From the NCBI GenBank assembly GCA_033675265.1, contig JAUJYZ010001527.1, forward strand, positions 124,001-188,000: a stretch of DNA of 64,000 nt, in the 5' to 3' direction. Source of the stretch: Actinostola sp. cb2023. Taxonomy: Eukaryota > Cnidaria > Anthozoa > Actiniaria > Actinostolidae. A program made the position numbers and the translations under genes. Shown piece by piece: positions 33,845 through 44,775 of the stretch (within the stretch, counting starts at the first letter, position 1; the number at the start of each line of letters is the position of its first letter). The notes under the pieces are model-generated. The model ran no database searches. It was given only the letters and a program-made list of their open reading frames with translations, and was not told the DNA's origin.

Positions 33845-34145
33845 CACCTATTTCAATAAAGGTTGTCGAGGACATCAGTCCATAGGCGATAGGTTATACG
33901 TCGTTGCAAGACCGAACTGCATTATGGTAACATCTTGAATGGCATGTATGTCAGAAATATTTCATAAAATTCGATTCAAAATGTGTCTTGGCCTGTTGAC
34001 ATTGAAATAGGTACGATATCATACAGCCTTTCATACCGTTTTAGTTATTCAAGCTGTATTAACCATAATGCAGTTCGGTCTTGCAACGACGTATATCCTA
34101 TCGCCTATGGACTCATGTCCTCGACAACCTTTTTTGAAATAGGTG
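33845..34145. mobile_element. TA-flanked MITE, 301 bp, about 90-bp inverted repeats
   Basis: CACCTATTTCAATAAAGGTT at the left and the inverse ending TTTTTTGAAATAGGTG at the right, TA (or TATA) outside. Arms continue through GGTTGTCGAGGACAT and CATTATGG with few mismatches. A (GATT)n run precedes it at 33813-33836. Confidence 0.9.
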
Positions 34146-34182
34146 TATATCCCAAAGGATTTCCAATTATTAATTCATTTCA

Positions 34183-34302
34183 TAAGTAGTTTACAACATT
34201 CGCGTCCGTGTTGTATAAGATCTACAATCACTCGCCTTCGGCTTGTGATTGTGAATCTTATACAACACGGCCGCTCATGTTGTAAACACTACTTGGAAAA
34301 TT
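34183..34302. repeat. Large hairpin, about 120 bp
   Basis: AGTAGTTTACAACATTCGCG ... GTGTTGTATAAGAT folds onto ATCTTATACAACACGG ... ATGTTGTAAACACTACT around a GCCTTCGGC loop. A related CGTGTCCGTGTTAAGATCTACAATCACGAG string occurs at about 29643-29672. Confidence 0.82.
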
Positions 34303-34813
34303 TCTAAGTTTCGAAATTTAATAACTTTTCTATTTTACAATCAATCTCAACGAAAGTTCACAATTTTATATTCATTTATTATTATGACAAATGTAATGGT
34401 GGCCTCTTTTTCCAATAAAACAATTATTTAAAACTGTTGTGCCAACGTGAGATGGGTGTATGCTCAAAAGTCTCAGCTCACTAATTTGTTTAGATTGCTG
34501 AAGGAGGACAACCTGGGATAGAACAAACTGTCAAATGTGATATGTCTGAAAATCTAACCCAGCACACAGGTTTTGAAATTTCATTGTAAAACCCACCCTC
34601 TGCAACTTGCAATGCAACTACAAATTATTACAAAGCAAGTTGCAATGCTCTCATATCGCAGCGTTACGTTGCACAGTGCAATAAAAATTGTGTTGTGTGA
34701 TAGGGCCTTTAATTAAAATGTGGAAACTAGGGTCCCCGAGCTAACTTAAAAAGAAAATGTAATGGCATTACTGTGAGTAACACATATAAGTAACAATGTA
34801 AAAATACTTACAT
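34303..34813. other. Intergenic, no gene recognised
   Basis: AT-rich with no coding exon or repeat that I can support. Confidence 0.45.
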
Positions 34814-34921
34814 CTCTAACTCGTCCTTGTCTTCTGCACAAGGTAGCATGCTGCGTTTTCGTACCATTCCGCTTTCTTTTTACATCATCACAAATAGACC
34901 TGAAGTAGGTTGCTGCTGCAC
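34814..34921 (-). other. Possible orphan internal exon
   Basis: On the minus strand TTCTAG|GTGCAGCAGC opens a 108-base stretch ending GAGAT|GTAAGT, open in one frame (ATYFRSICDDVKRKRNGTKT...). The splice sites are good and the peptide is basic. No partner exons were found nearby, so this may be a gene fragment or chance. Confidence 0.3.
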
Positions 34922-35170
34922 CTAGAATTAAAAATAATTCTAACCATCTACATTTTCTTGAGTAATAATCATAGAATAAATTTTTAATACAAAGATTGCA
35001 AAAAAGGTTGAAAGTATATAGCAGATTCAGTCAAACCTCTATAAAGTGGCCCTCTGATAAGCAGTCATGAATCAAATTCTCCAGAACAGAAACACTCGCT
35101 ATACTTAATACCCTCTATTATTAATGCGGTCACGATTCAAATTCTCCAGAACAGAATTACTCCCTATTAA

Positions 35171-35540
35171 AGGGGAACTGAAGACAGAATTTATTTTCGC
35201 AAGAAAGTTAGATATCTCTTGTACTAGCATTACTTGAGTATTATTTTTGGTAAATCTTTCTTAGATATCAACATTAAGCTCAATATGGAATATCATCCGC
35301 CATTTTGCCGTTTTACCGTCGGCTCAAATGTTTTTGTTTGTGACGTCGTTTATGGGGAATAGTAAAATCCGCTCACAACATACTCTCGGGTACAAGAAAA
35401 TACATTTGCACTTATAATTACTCCATATTGTGACTGCACTTTCCCTTGCGATAGGTGACTTAAAAATTATTTCAGAAAATGAATGTACACAACATTATCT
35501 TTGTTTTTATTGAAAGATAAATTTAGGCTACAGTTCTCCT
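35171..35540. mobile_element. TTAA-flanked Kolobok-like MITE, 370 bp
   Basis: TTAA at 35167-35170 and 35541-35544. Ends AGGGGAACTGAAG and the inverse of AGGAGAACTGTAG resemble the AGGACAACTG ends of the Kolobok at 18826, suggesting mobilisation by the same family. The interior includes CCGCCATTTTGCCG and a TGTGACGTCG motif like the Kolobok terminal repeat. Confidence 0.82.
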
Positions 35541-35548
35541 TTAAGCAG

Positions 35549-35756
35549 TGTCACGTGTCCTTTTCAACTATGTAAACACATACTCACGTGTCCCCTTCAA
35601 ACTATGTAAACACATACTCGCGTGTCCCCCGGGACTACATATAAATAGCCGAACGCATGCTAAAAGTACAGAGTGTACGTGGTATTAAAGGCGTAGTGGA
35701 CGTTCTTGTGTTGTGTATATTTCTTGAGACTAGTAATTTAAGAAGAACCTGTGACA
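35549..35756 (+). repeat. Probable LTR of a gypsy-type retroelement
   Basis: Bounded by TGTCACG and GTGACA. It holds diverged repeats of ACTATGTAAACACATACTC with CGTGTCCCC, a TATA box TATAAATA at 35640, and is followed directly by TTGGGGGCTCAGACGGGA, which resembles a primer-binding site of TGGGGGCTC type. The gag remnant follows. No second LTR was found in the window. Confidence 0.62.
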
Positions 35757-35853
35757 TTGGGGGCTCAGACGGGAAACACAAGAAAGAAAGTCTTGTAGAG
35801 ACGTGGAAGATAACAGCTCAAGTGAAGAGCGAAGGAAAAGTAAAGTAAACAGC

Positions 35854-36510
35854 ATGGACGAACTTGTCAAGCTCGGAGGTGTGTTGGGACTCGAAGGAAA
35901 CGACCTGAAAGAATTCATCGAACAAAAGTTGGCTGAGGAGCGAGAAGAAAGAACGAAGAAAGAAAACCAGGCGAGGGAAGAGAGAGCTCAAGATCGAGAG
36001 CTACGAAAATTGGAGCTCGCACACGAGTTGGAGATTAGGAAGCTGGAAGCCCAAGTCTTGAAAGAAAGCCCGCCAGAAAACCACGTGTCTTCGGCAAAAA
36101 CTCCCAAACTCCCCGCGTTTGTGGACGGAAAAGACGACATTGACAGCTACTTGAGACGCTTTGAAAGGTTCGCAACTACGAACTACGAACAAGTGGGACA
36201 AGTCAGCCTGGGCTTCGAATCTCAGCGCTCTTCTCACCGGTAAGGCTCTTGATGTATACTCTAGATTATCAGATACTGATGCAGTTCAATACGACCAACT
36301 GAAAGAAGCACTTCTCAAACGATATAACTTGACAGAAGACGGTTTTAGAATTAAGTTTAGAGAAGGAAAGCCAGAGATAGGAGAGAGCCCTGAACAGTTC
36401 ATTGTAAAACTCAAGAACAACTTGAACCGCTGGGTTGAGTTATCTAGTATATCTGAAACTTATGCTAATCTCAGTGATTTGTTTGTCAAGGAGCAATTTA
36501 TTAATTCATG
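35854..36510 (+). pseudogene. Gypsy-type gag remnant
   Basis: From the ATG at 35854: MDELVKLGGVLGLEG, a charged coiled coil (ELRKLELAHELEIRKLEAQV), then KLPAFVDGKDDIDSYLRRFE. The frame shifts near 36180 and resumes as WDKSAWASNLSALLTGKALD ... DQLKEALLKRYNLTEDGFR to a stop at 36509. The second part is the SCAN-like capsid helix bundle common in cnidarian gypsy elements (family knowledge). Protease and polymerase are absent, so only the 5' end of an element survives. Confidence 0.75.
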
Positions 36511-38599
36511 ACCCCGAGATTTGAAGGTACACATTCAAGAGAGGGCCCCAAACTGTATGTGTTTTTTTTTAGGAGACTAAGTCTGGATTTCATAGTTACT
36601 ATAGGAACACAGGCCAGGCTGCTAGATTTAGGAAAATGTAGGACATCAACGTTGTTTTTGTACCAGAAAAGCGAGAAGAAAATCGAAGTTCTTGACTGTA
36701 TTCTCCGCTCAGATGACAAATAGCTCCTACTTTGACTATTCGAAAATCGCTGGAAGGAGATGTTCTAATAAAAGCTGAAGTCTGGCATTAAGAACAAGAT
36801 GTTGGATCATCTAAATTCATGTGTTACTTTCATGTGTCACTTCATTTTATTTTGTGGAGCGGTTAAACTCCGGTTGATCTTCAAGGACTTGGAAAATGCG
36901 TACACAGAGCGATCGCGCAAGCTGGACTTTAAACTGAAAAAATCGCTTGAAGGCAAATGAAAAGTCAACAACAAACAGTGAGTTAATCTTAAACAAATGC
37001 TAAGCTTTAATATTTTGTTGTTACTTTCCATCGAAACATCATTTATCTTTCTGAAATAGCGATCCGAAAACCAACTTTTCGTCGTAGTCTTTGTATATTT
37101 TCCTGGCCGTTTGATAAAAATGCAACTTGGAAAGCTGGGACATTTTTTTCAGTATTATCGCGGATGTGACACTCAATTCTGTGCGATGTGGTATGTTTAT
37201 TTAAAGTAAATATTTGTACTTGTGAAGATTTAGCCAGAAAATCATGGAGTTCATACTGCTGCCTTGAACTCTTATTTACAAACAAACTTTGCTGTAGACT
37301 ATGAAAGAATTAGTAAATATGTCCAAGTTGTAAAATTTGCAGGCTTTAACAGTTAACTTCTCATTTGCCACAGTGAAATATATCCCATGATCCCTTTTGC
37401 TGTCAAATGTAGGATTGAGACTTTTTTTCAATGACAGCATTAATAGAATGAGCTATATATAGCTATTAATTAGGGCCATTTATACGAGAGAAATAAGACG
37501 CGTCTTATCTTAAACGCGATTTAAATAAGACGCGAACTGTAGCATTTTTACGAGCGTGTCTTATATAAAACGCGAAGATCACGTATAAATGGTTCGCGTC
37601 TTATTTCTGATACAGCCTTGTTTGCATGCAATGTTGCCATAGCAGTTACACCTTTGTATTTTCGAACGGTGAAGAGTAAGCTCTTTAAGCTTATATAATA
37701 CGTAAATTAAAACAAAAATAATGTCAAAAATATAAACTTACGCCAGCGGTTGTCACGCAATTGTCCAACTGCTCTGCAATGGACTTTTCTCCACAAAGAA
37801 TTAAAAATTATTTTTCCTCCACAACAGTCCATGTGTTTCGTTTTATAGCTGCACTTCTCGGCGTCTTTTTTGAACAAGAGTACTAACAAGCCATTTTGCT
37901 GAATGAAAGTTGCAAAGATAGCGGTGTCTCGTCGAAAATTTGTTGTTGTTGTCGGGCTCCCTGTGTAAAGCTACGCATGCGCACTTACGGTCCACGTCTT
38001 ACGAGAGGTTTCGCCTCTTATTTAAGACACGGACAAAATTAGAAGAGCTGAAAACCCTGTTCTAAGATAAGTCACGTCTTATTTAAAAATAATAATAATA
38101 AGTGGCATTTATATCGCGCTAATTCCATAGAGTCCATTAAGACACAAACAACAATATAACATAAAATAAAATAAAATAAAATAGATACAATAATAATAAG
38201 GAAAAACAACGATACACAATGAACAAAGAAACTAAAACTAAAGATGTTGACGGGATGGTTGCAGTGGGAAACTAAATTCCCATTCAAAGGCTATCCTCCT
38301 AAGTATATAAGTAACAACAAAAACAACAACATCAAATATACTTTAAATACAGAAAGTAAAAATTTTAAGAGCAACATTGATTGAAACGACAAATAAATAC
38401 ACATTTTTAAAAAAACTACTCTCTTATCACCTAATGCCTATTGCTCGAACAACATCTGATAACCTTTTTTTTTTAAATAGCTTTATAATTAGACATGTAT
38501 TTATTTAGCTGTTATAATGATAAGATGGATTGGGTTTTTTTTTTCAGTTCCATTCAATATTTTTGAAAAAAAGAAGACAATAGCTTAGTGTCATTGTTC
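36511..38599. other. Intergenic, repeat-rich, no gene recognised
   Basis: 37480-37615 contains interlocked palindromes built from AATAAGACGCG and CGCGTCTTATT, with CCATTTATACG near the left and CGTATAAATGG near the right. AAGACACGG and CACGTCTTATTT near 38015-38090 look related. 38088-38130 has (AAT)n followed by TTTATATCGCGCTAATTCC, a degraded LINE tail. No supported exon. Confidence 0.5.
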
Positions 38600-39660
38600 A
38601 TTTATGGACTAAGCCAATTTAAACGTACTTGCTCCTTCAACAACAACTTGTAGACTTGACTGTCATTAAGGTAAGAGATTACCTTTCCAGTTATTGCAGG
38701 AAGTGTCTTTGGAAAAATGTTTGAATTATTAACAAGCTGTATATGAAGCATTTCAATGTCAAGTTCATTGTCACAAAGATGTCTTTGTAGAAGAAGCTAC
38801 ACAAGAATACGCTCTTCAAAAAAATGTCCATTTGTACTTTATTTCTTCTTTGTATTGTTTCTTAAGAAAATCTCTTCCTACTAAAGAGCTTGAAGTCATT
38901 CTAGGGGCTCTTCTTTTCCTAATTTGACTGTCAGTGGTGCTCTTATAACTCTTTGGTTTAGATTTGCCATTTGGATTTTGGCATCCAATGTATTGACACT
39001 TATCTGTGCAGCCTTTTAATGATTGAAATCACTTGCATCTTTTGTTAATGATATCACAAGAATATATGTCTTTCGCTTTTTCTATCTGTGCCACTTGATG
39101 CTTCTCCCAACTCACTGTGTTTCTCAATATTTGTATCATCAGGTGGTGCAGGTGTTGGAACTTGTACAACTACATCATAATGCCCTGCATTGGAATGATC
39201 AAATGCAACATAAATAGGAATACATTGGAGAGTTTCGCTTGGTTTAATTGGAATGATAGGTAGATTCTACATTTGTGATATAACAACAATTGGAAGTTTT
39301 AATACGTTGGACATGGGGCATTGGGTTTCCTAATTCAGCTGCAAAGTGTCCATCATTTAGAAACGTTTGTACCTCCATTTCAAATTGGTTTCCACTAATA
39401 AGGAAAGGATTGTACAGTTCTTGGTTCTGTTTCCACTCATTTACAACTAACTCTGTTAACCTTATGCAAAATCTTTGAATGTCATGTGTGATTGTCAACA
39501 GTTCTAGTGTTTGGAATTACTGAAGAACATCATTTGACATCGATTCACTTGAAATTATTGTAGTTGTTAGTGTATATGCTACAGAATGGAAGAAATAGAT
39601 GCCATTTGGTGGGACAGGTATTCGGGCCATGTTGTAGCTTGTCAAAAGATTATAAACTTG
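38600..39660 (-). pseudogene. OTU-protease-like remnant with Cys-motif tail
   Basis: The minus strand reads MARIPVPPNGIYFFHSVAYTL, resembling the OTU active-site block. The usual DGNC is PNGIY, so the nucleophilic Cys is lost. It continues through PFLISGNQFEMEVQTFLNDG and HFAAELGNPMP to AFDHSNAGHYDVVVQ (39170-39215), the OTU histidine block. Downstream are KCQYIGCQNPNGKSKP and KRRAPR, like the Cys-rich tails of related proteins, and then FPKTLPAITGKVISYLND. Stops and frame changes occur throughout. OTU domains are deubiquitinase-type proteases found in Helitron-like and other elements; here it is a relic beside a helicase relic. Confidence 0.6.
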
Positions 39661-39963
39661 TGATGATTCATGTTTTATTGGTGAATTTGAACTTTGAAAG
39701 TGTCAATGAGCTTTTTTGCAAACAGTAAGGAGATTGGTCTAAATTTGTCACATTGACCATTTGACTGGATCTGTGAAAAACGTTTCTCTTCACATGTTGA
39801 ATCTGATACTTAAGAGAGACCGACCAGAATTGTCGAGAATGTATTGACAAGTTGAGGATTTTCAATTCCCTGATATTTCCACCGAAAGACCCTTTGGGTG
39901 AACTCTTTTCAAAAATAATCTCAAAAGTTTTGGCAAAATTTTATTTTCGAAATCGAAAAAAGG

Positions 39964-40833
39964 TCAAAATACGGCATACCGCCTGTCTGGCGACAATCGA
40001 ATTGGGCTAGAAATGGTGCATCTTTGATAACCGATAACACGACAAGGAGACTTACTACGAAACTGCCAATCAGGCACATTATTAAGCATCATTATAGTTA
40101 TACTAGCATTGAAGCATAGCTCAACATTCGTCTTCTTTGTATGTCTTTTTAGATAGCGAAAATGCTGACTACCACCCTCTGCATCATCTTCAAAATCCCT
40201 TGATAAAGACTGCATAAATACAGTATTATCCTCAGATATCTGGCCCAGTCGCAGGTCTCGAAGAGCTGAAAGGAAGCTCAATTAATCCTGGTCCTGGCGC
40301 ATCAACTTGGTGTGCGGGATGACAACTTTGAATAACCTTGATCCAAAAATGAATTCCCCTTCATCAAAATCATTCGGCACTGGTCGCAATTGTAGAAAAT
40401 CTCCCACAATTACGACTTTCTTTCCACCAAAAGGTGTGATTGTGTCCGGAGAAACATGATGGTGGATTGCATTGACTAATTCAAACACACGAGCACTTGT
40501 CATGCTAGATTCGTCCCATATAATTGTGTCGACTTTCTTTATCCGTTGCGCTACTAGATTGTTGGCTAAAGATCGCCGGATTACACCTTGTGACGGTAGT
40601 TCGGCTGTCTGGAGGCCATAAAAGGAATGCATTGTACATGCACCTAACTTCTCATACACAGTACACGACAGACCGCTTGAGCATATTATTCCAACTGACT
40701 TGTTTGCCTCTCTAAATTTATCAACAATGGACTTTACCAGGTGAGACTTCCCTGTTCCTGCTTGACCGGTGACGAGTAAATTATGACCATTCTCAACGAA
40801 CTGAAGGGCATTCTGCTGCTCAACTTTTAAACT
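39964..40833 (-). pseudogene. Pif1-like helicase fragment with in-frame stop
   Basis: From about 40833 the minus strand is open: VEQQNALQFVENGHNLLVTG, Walker A GQAGTGKSHLVK (about 40765), SVGIICSSGLSCTVYEKLGA, Walker B VDTIIWDESSMTS (about 40520), KVVIVGDFLQLRPVP. A TAA at 40284-40282 follows HTKLMRQDQD. The same frame continues as SFLSALRDLRLGQISEDN to 39964, decaying toward the end. It is a superfamily 1B helicase related to Pif1 and to Helitron helicases. No Rep domain is visible. With the adjacent OTU remnant it may come from a Helitron-like element (inference). Confidence 0.72.
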
Positions 40834-41667
40834 ATAATATCGATAATTATATTATCAAGCACCGACTCGATGAACCGGCGAACCGGCTATTAAACACTAG
40901 CTAAATTGCAGTTTGTACTTACATTTTTACGGCGATAAGTTTGGTTTTCTTTGCGACTTTTACTTTTACTTTTACTCCAAGACACTTGGAGTTTTATGCA
41001 ACGTTCGTTTCGCTCAAAAATTCTACAACTTTTTTGTTTGTACGGAAAACGATGAATGACTTGCTGGGAAAACTCGTAAGCGATGAGCTGCAATCATTTG
41101 ATTGGCTGAGTCCTAGTAAGTCAAGACGGAATATTTTTTTCCGAAGGGGGTCGTGCAGCGTCACGGATTGGTACATTTTTTTGTGCATTGGGGAGTAAGG
41201 GATGGGATCAGTTGTCTCTTTCCATGGATACCAGCCGACCAATCAGCTGGAGTTTTGCCGTGATCATGTGACCTCATGCAAAATGGTAGTATAGCGGAGT
41301 GAAACACGCTTGAGATGAAGTCAAATTTGGATTGTTCATCGCATGAAACGAGCAGAAAATATGCCGTTAGTTTCGATTTTTGGGCTCAATTTAAGAGTTT
41401 GGGAATGTCCCATTATCGTCCTTTGGTGCTGTGGAGTTTTTTTGGGGGGGAATTGAGGGATTTTAGCGATAAAAATTGTCACTGTATAGTACTGAGAGGG
41501 AAAAATAATAAAAACAGCATCTAATGTGGATCAAACTACCAGAAATGACTTTATCTATAAATAATACAACAAAACACAAATATATTTTTCATTTCATAGA
41601 AATTTTTATTTTTCTAATCTTTTACATGTTTATTGCTTGGGCTGCCTGTGGAAAGACGCATACTTAT
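40834..41667. other. Intergenic, no gene recognised
   Basis: Small ORFs without domain features. CTTTTACTTTTACTTTTAC near 40957 is a short simple repeat. Confidence 0.45.
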
Positions 41668-41932
41668 GGGGGAAAACACTAGATAGCAATGGCCTAAACC
41701 ATTAACTAAATTGTATGTAAACTACTGGTACTAAAATAAAGTCTATGTCTATGTCTAAACCAGGTCAAGATTTGAATAACAATAGGAACTATTGTACAAC
41801 AATAGGAACTATTGTTAGATATGCCTCGTTCTACAAAGGACATGTCTTTGTAGAACGAGGCATCTATTGTTATTCAAATCTTGACCTGGTTTAGGTCATT
41901 GCTATCTAGTGTTTTCCACTTATGGGCCTCCA
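41668..41932. mobile_element. Foldback/MITE with nested insertion
   Basis: GGAAAACACTAGATAGCAAT (41672 onward) is inverted as ATTGCTATCTAGTGTTTTCC near 41892-41921. Inner arms CCAGGTCAAGATTTGAATAA and TTATTCAAATCTTGACCTGG and a central GATGCCTCGTTCTACAAAG palindrome complete the fold. The left arm is split by a 54-bp insertion at 41701-41754. AACAATAGGAACTATTGT is repeated in the left arm. Confidence 0.85.
41701..41754 (+). mobile_element. 54-bp retro-insertion (retroelement 3' tail) with 7-bp target duplication
   Basis: CTAAACC occurs on both sides (41694-41700 and 41755-41761). The insert ends AATAAAGTCTATGTCTATGT, like the short-repeat 3' ends of CR1/L2-like LINEs or their SINEs. A severely 5'-truncated retrocopy fits. 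Confidence 0.7.
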
Positions 41933-43028
41933 CCTTCCATTCGGTGAGGGACTGAGCTGTGAAGAACGAAGAGATCAAGAACGAACTGTACAGACCGAGA
42001 CACACGTTCCCAGTCTCACTCCGGACAATGGAAGCTTAGAAGCCCTTTATCAGTCTTTTCAGCTTCAGAGTTCGTTATGAAGTCGATAGTCGTTGTTTTG
42101 TCATTTTGTTCGTAGTTTGTCTTCATAGTTTTCAAATTTGCATTTGATATCTCATAAGATTTTGATAAGATTTTTTCAGATTTTTCAGATATGATTTTGA
42201 GTCCACGGAACGACCTGGTCCGAAAACGCTTGACATATTTTAGAGTAGGTCTACCGCTAACGGCGCATCGCCAGAAATTGCGAATCGACATGCACAGTTG
42301 AACGCGACACTTGGAAAAATTTGACCTCAAAAACAATACAATAAATGTATGGAGTCAAAATACTTCTCAATATTTCCCTTTAAAATAAATTTTCAAATTT
42401 ACTTTGCCTCCATTTTAATGAACGTAGTTTCTAGCTTTATTTTAGCGGTAATTACAACATCTTACCTCCAATACTCGGCTCGGTTTTTAAGTTTCTTCAA
42501 TCGTTGTTTTATAAGTACTCCATTATAGAGAAACATATGGCGGATGCCTCAACTACAAAGAGTTATGGCCCCTGATGTTACCTGTCCTTGCACTGATACA
42601 CTTACTTTGCCTCTGGTTCGAAAGACGAAGAACTAACTTAGAACTTCAGCTGGTTTCCAATAGATCCTACAACAATTTCGGCTCGGTTTTGGACATGTAC
42701 TTTGTGCAATATCAAGGCTCGGTGCCATGCTTATATTGGAAACCATTATGGCGTCTAAACTCTAAAAATTGCCTTTTTCTGTGCCATTTCTTGCTTCCAC
42801 GTCGATCGACGTCATGTTTACATTTATTTCAATCAGGCGTTCCATTTTTGTACGAAAATAGACTAGAAACTAGCTGAATTCTGCTATCCAAAATTCTTCG
42901 CGCGCTCCTATATTTTGAAATTTTTGTGCGAAAAAGCTAGGTATTCCAAACTTTACACTACATGTTTTATTATGTCTTCTTTACAAAAAGCGTGTAGTTT
43001 TTCTTACTGAAAGTCTAAATTCAAGTAT

Positions 43029-43030
<2 letters not shown>
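41933..43030. other. Intergenic, no gene recognised
   Basis: No supported exon; ORFs here lack domain features. Confidence 0.45.
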
Positions 43031-43070
<40 letters not shown>

Positions 43071-43540
43071 CTATATTTATATAGCGCAATATCAACAATT
43101 CAAAGCGCTTCACACAAAAACGAATGTCCTATAAACTATAGATTAAATGTCCTATAAGGTGAAAGTCCTTTTAAACAAAACAGGGATGTATCTTTCTACA
43201 AGGTCAGAGCGGTAAGCTGGAGCATTGCAATGGAAAATGTTGAAGGTCATCAGGAGAATCTTGAATTGTATCATCTCTTTCACGGGAAGCCAATGGAGTT
43301 CAACGAGCAGGGGAGTAACGTGATCATACTTGCGCTTCATACAAACCAGTCGAGCGGCGGCGTTCTGAACCAACTGGAGCCTTTTTTATAACATAATCAG
43401 GAAGCCCAAATAATAGAGAGTTACAATAGTCAAGCCTGGATGTTATAAACGCGTGTACAAATGTAACAGTGTTTTCATAGCTCAGGAATCTTATAGATAC
43501 CACGGAGGTGAAAACAAGCTACTTGTGGTCAGACTCGTTG
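43031..43540 (-). mobile_element. 5'-truncated CR1/L2-type LINE, 3' end
   Basis: The minus strand encodes the end of a LINE reverse transcriptase: VHAFITSRLDYCNSLLFGLP (about 43465-43405), then after a one-base shift LVQNAAARLVCMKRKYDHVT and LLVELHWLPVKEMIQFKILL, ending at 43152. The 3' untranslated tail carries GAAGCGCTTTGAATTG and GCGCTATATAAATATAG before a (TTA)n tail at 43031-43068. Two frameshifts and 5' truncation make it inactive. Confidence 0.87.
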
Positions 43541-44615
43541 TCTTGTTCTCCAATTCGCGACACCGAACCAAAAATAATAATACGAGTTGTGTTTTTCAAC
43601 TCATGCCCGGCCTTAGGCCTGGGCACGAGTAAATAGTGCAGAAAACATGCATACGTAATTAGCTTCAACACTGACACTGCTAGCTGACAGCCAGGGAAAC
43701 ATGTCAAGCATATTTCCATTACCTATAGCAAGAATCGATTTCAAAAACTCATCAATAAAATTACGAGTTCTTACAAGCCACAGACATCTGTTAGAAATAC
43801 ACTTTCAGACAGAATTGCAAGGCCAAATAATATTCATACATGTCCAATACACACGACCTGATACGGGCCGTGAAAACTATAGTAATTACTATTCATATAT
43901 CTTATTAATATGCGTAAACAAAGCATGTCATTATTTTGAGTTATTCAAAATTGATGAATTTAATGATTCATATCCATCATACCATTCGCCATCAAATAAC
44001 ATTTCGGTCACACATGAATTGGTCACCCTGTGTCGCATAATTAATTTGGTTATAGGGTCGGCCTCATTGCTCACGGACCGATACGGCCCGTACGGCCGGT
44101 AAAGACCTTTTACGGGCCGTGCATCCCATTTGCAGGTCGTGAATTCGACATTTATTCGCAATTTATTTCACTCTTTACGGACAATAATCACTTCCACTGA
44201 ACTGATTGGTGTTTCGTCGTATTCAAAGTCCTCATTTTGACGATATTTTAAACACATCTTCACATTGGACTCCGGCTTTTTAAAACTCCAATACCGACAA
44301 GAATCCAATGCCTTCCCCTGGATATCAATAACAACAATATCTTCTGATACACATCCCGCTTCTCAATGCCGAAATACTGCTTTTACGATAATGATGATAC
44401 CAACAATAACTGGTCAACTGACAAACGTCAGCTGTTTCACAGTGGACATTAGGTTCCAGGATCCCGTGGAGGTAACTGTTAACCCACTGAAAATATAATT
44501 AAAAACAAAACACATTACAACAATGTAATGAAGGTTTTGCTACATGCAATAAGGTAGCCAAAAAATAATATAATTTGCCTGTACTCAAACAATGAAGTTG
44601 GTTTGCCTACTCACC
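43541..44615. other. Intergenic, no gene recognised
   Basis: A small hairpin CTCATGCCCGGCCTTAGGCC...GGGCACGAG lies at 43600-43629. CACGACCTG and CAGGTCGTG near 43853 and 44137, with TACGGGCCGTG repeats between, hint at a MITE but arms are short. No exon supported. Confidence 0.4.
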
Positions 44616-44738
44616 CCTCCCCCTCCCTCCCTCCCTCCCCCCTTCTCCCTCCCTCCCTCCCTCCCTCCCTCCCCCTCCCTCCCTCCCTCCCTCCCTCCCT
44701 CCCTCCTCCCTCCCCTCCCTCCCTCCTCCTCTTCCCTT
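44616..44738. repeat. (CCCTCC)n polypyrimidine tract
   Basis: About 120 bases of almost pure C/T with CCCTCC periodicity. Long polypyrimidine stretches can adopt triplex (H-DNA) structure. It lies about 40 bp upstream of a predicted exon. ORFs of Ser/Pro/Leu across it are compositional. Confidence 0.9.
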
Positions 44739-44775
44739 CCCTAATACAGTGTACTGCAATTTACATTTATATCAA

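Noticed and set aside
43852..44146. A MITE with CACGACCTG ends
   Set aside because: Inverted match is nine bases plus scattered TACGGGCCGTG repeats; too short to call.
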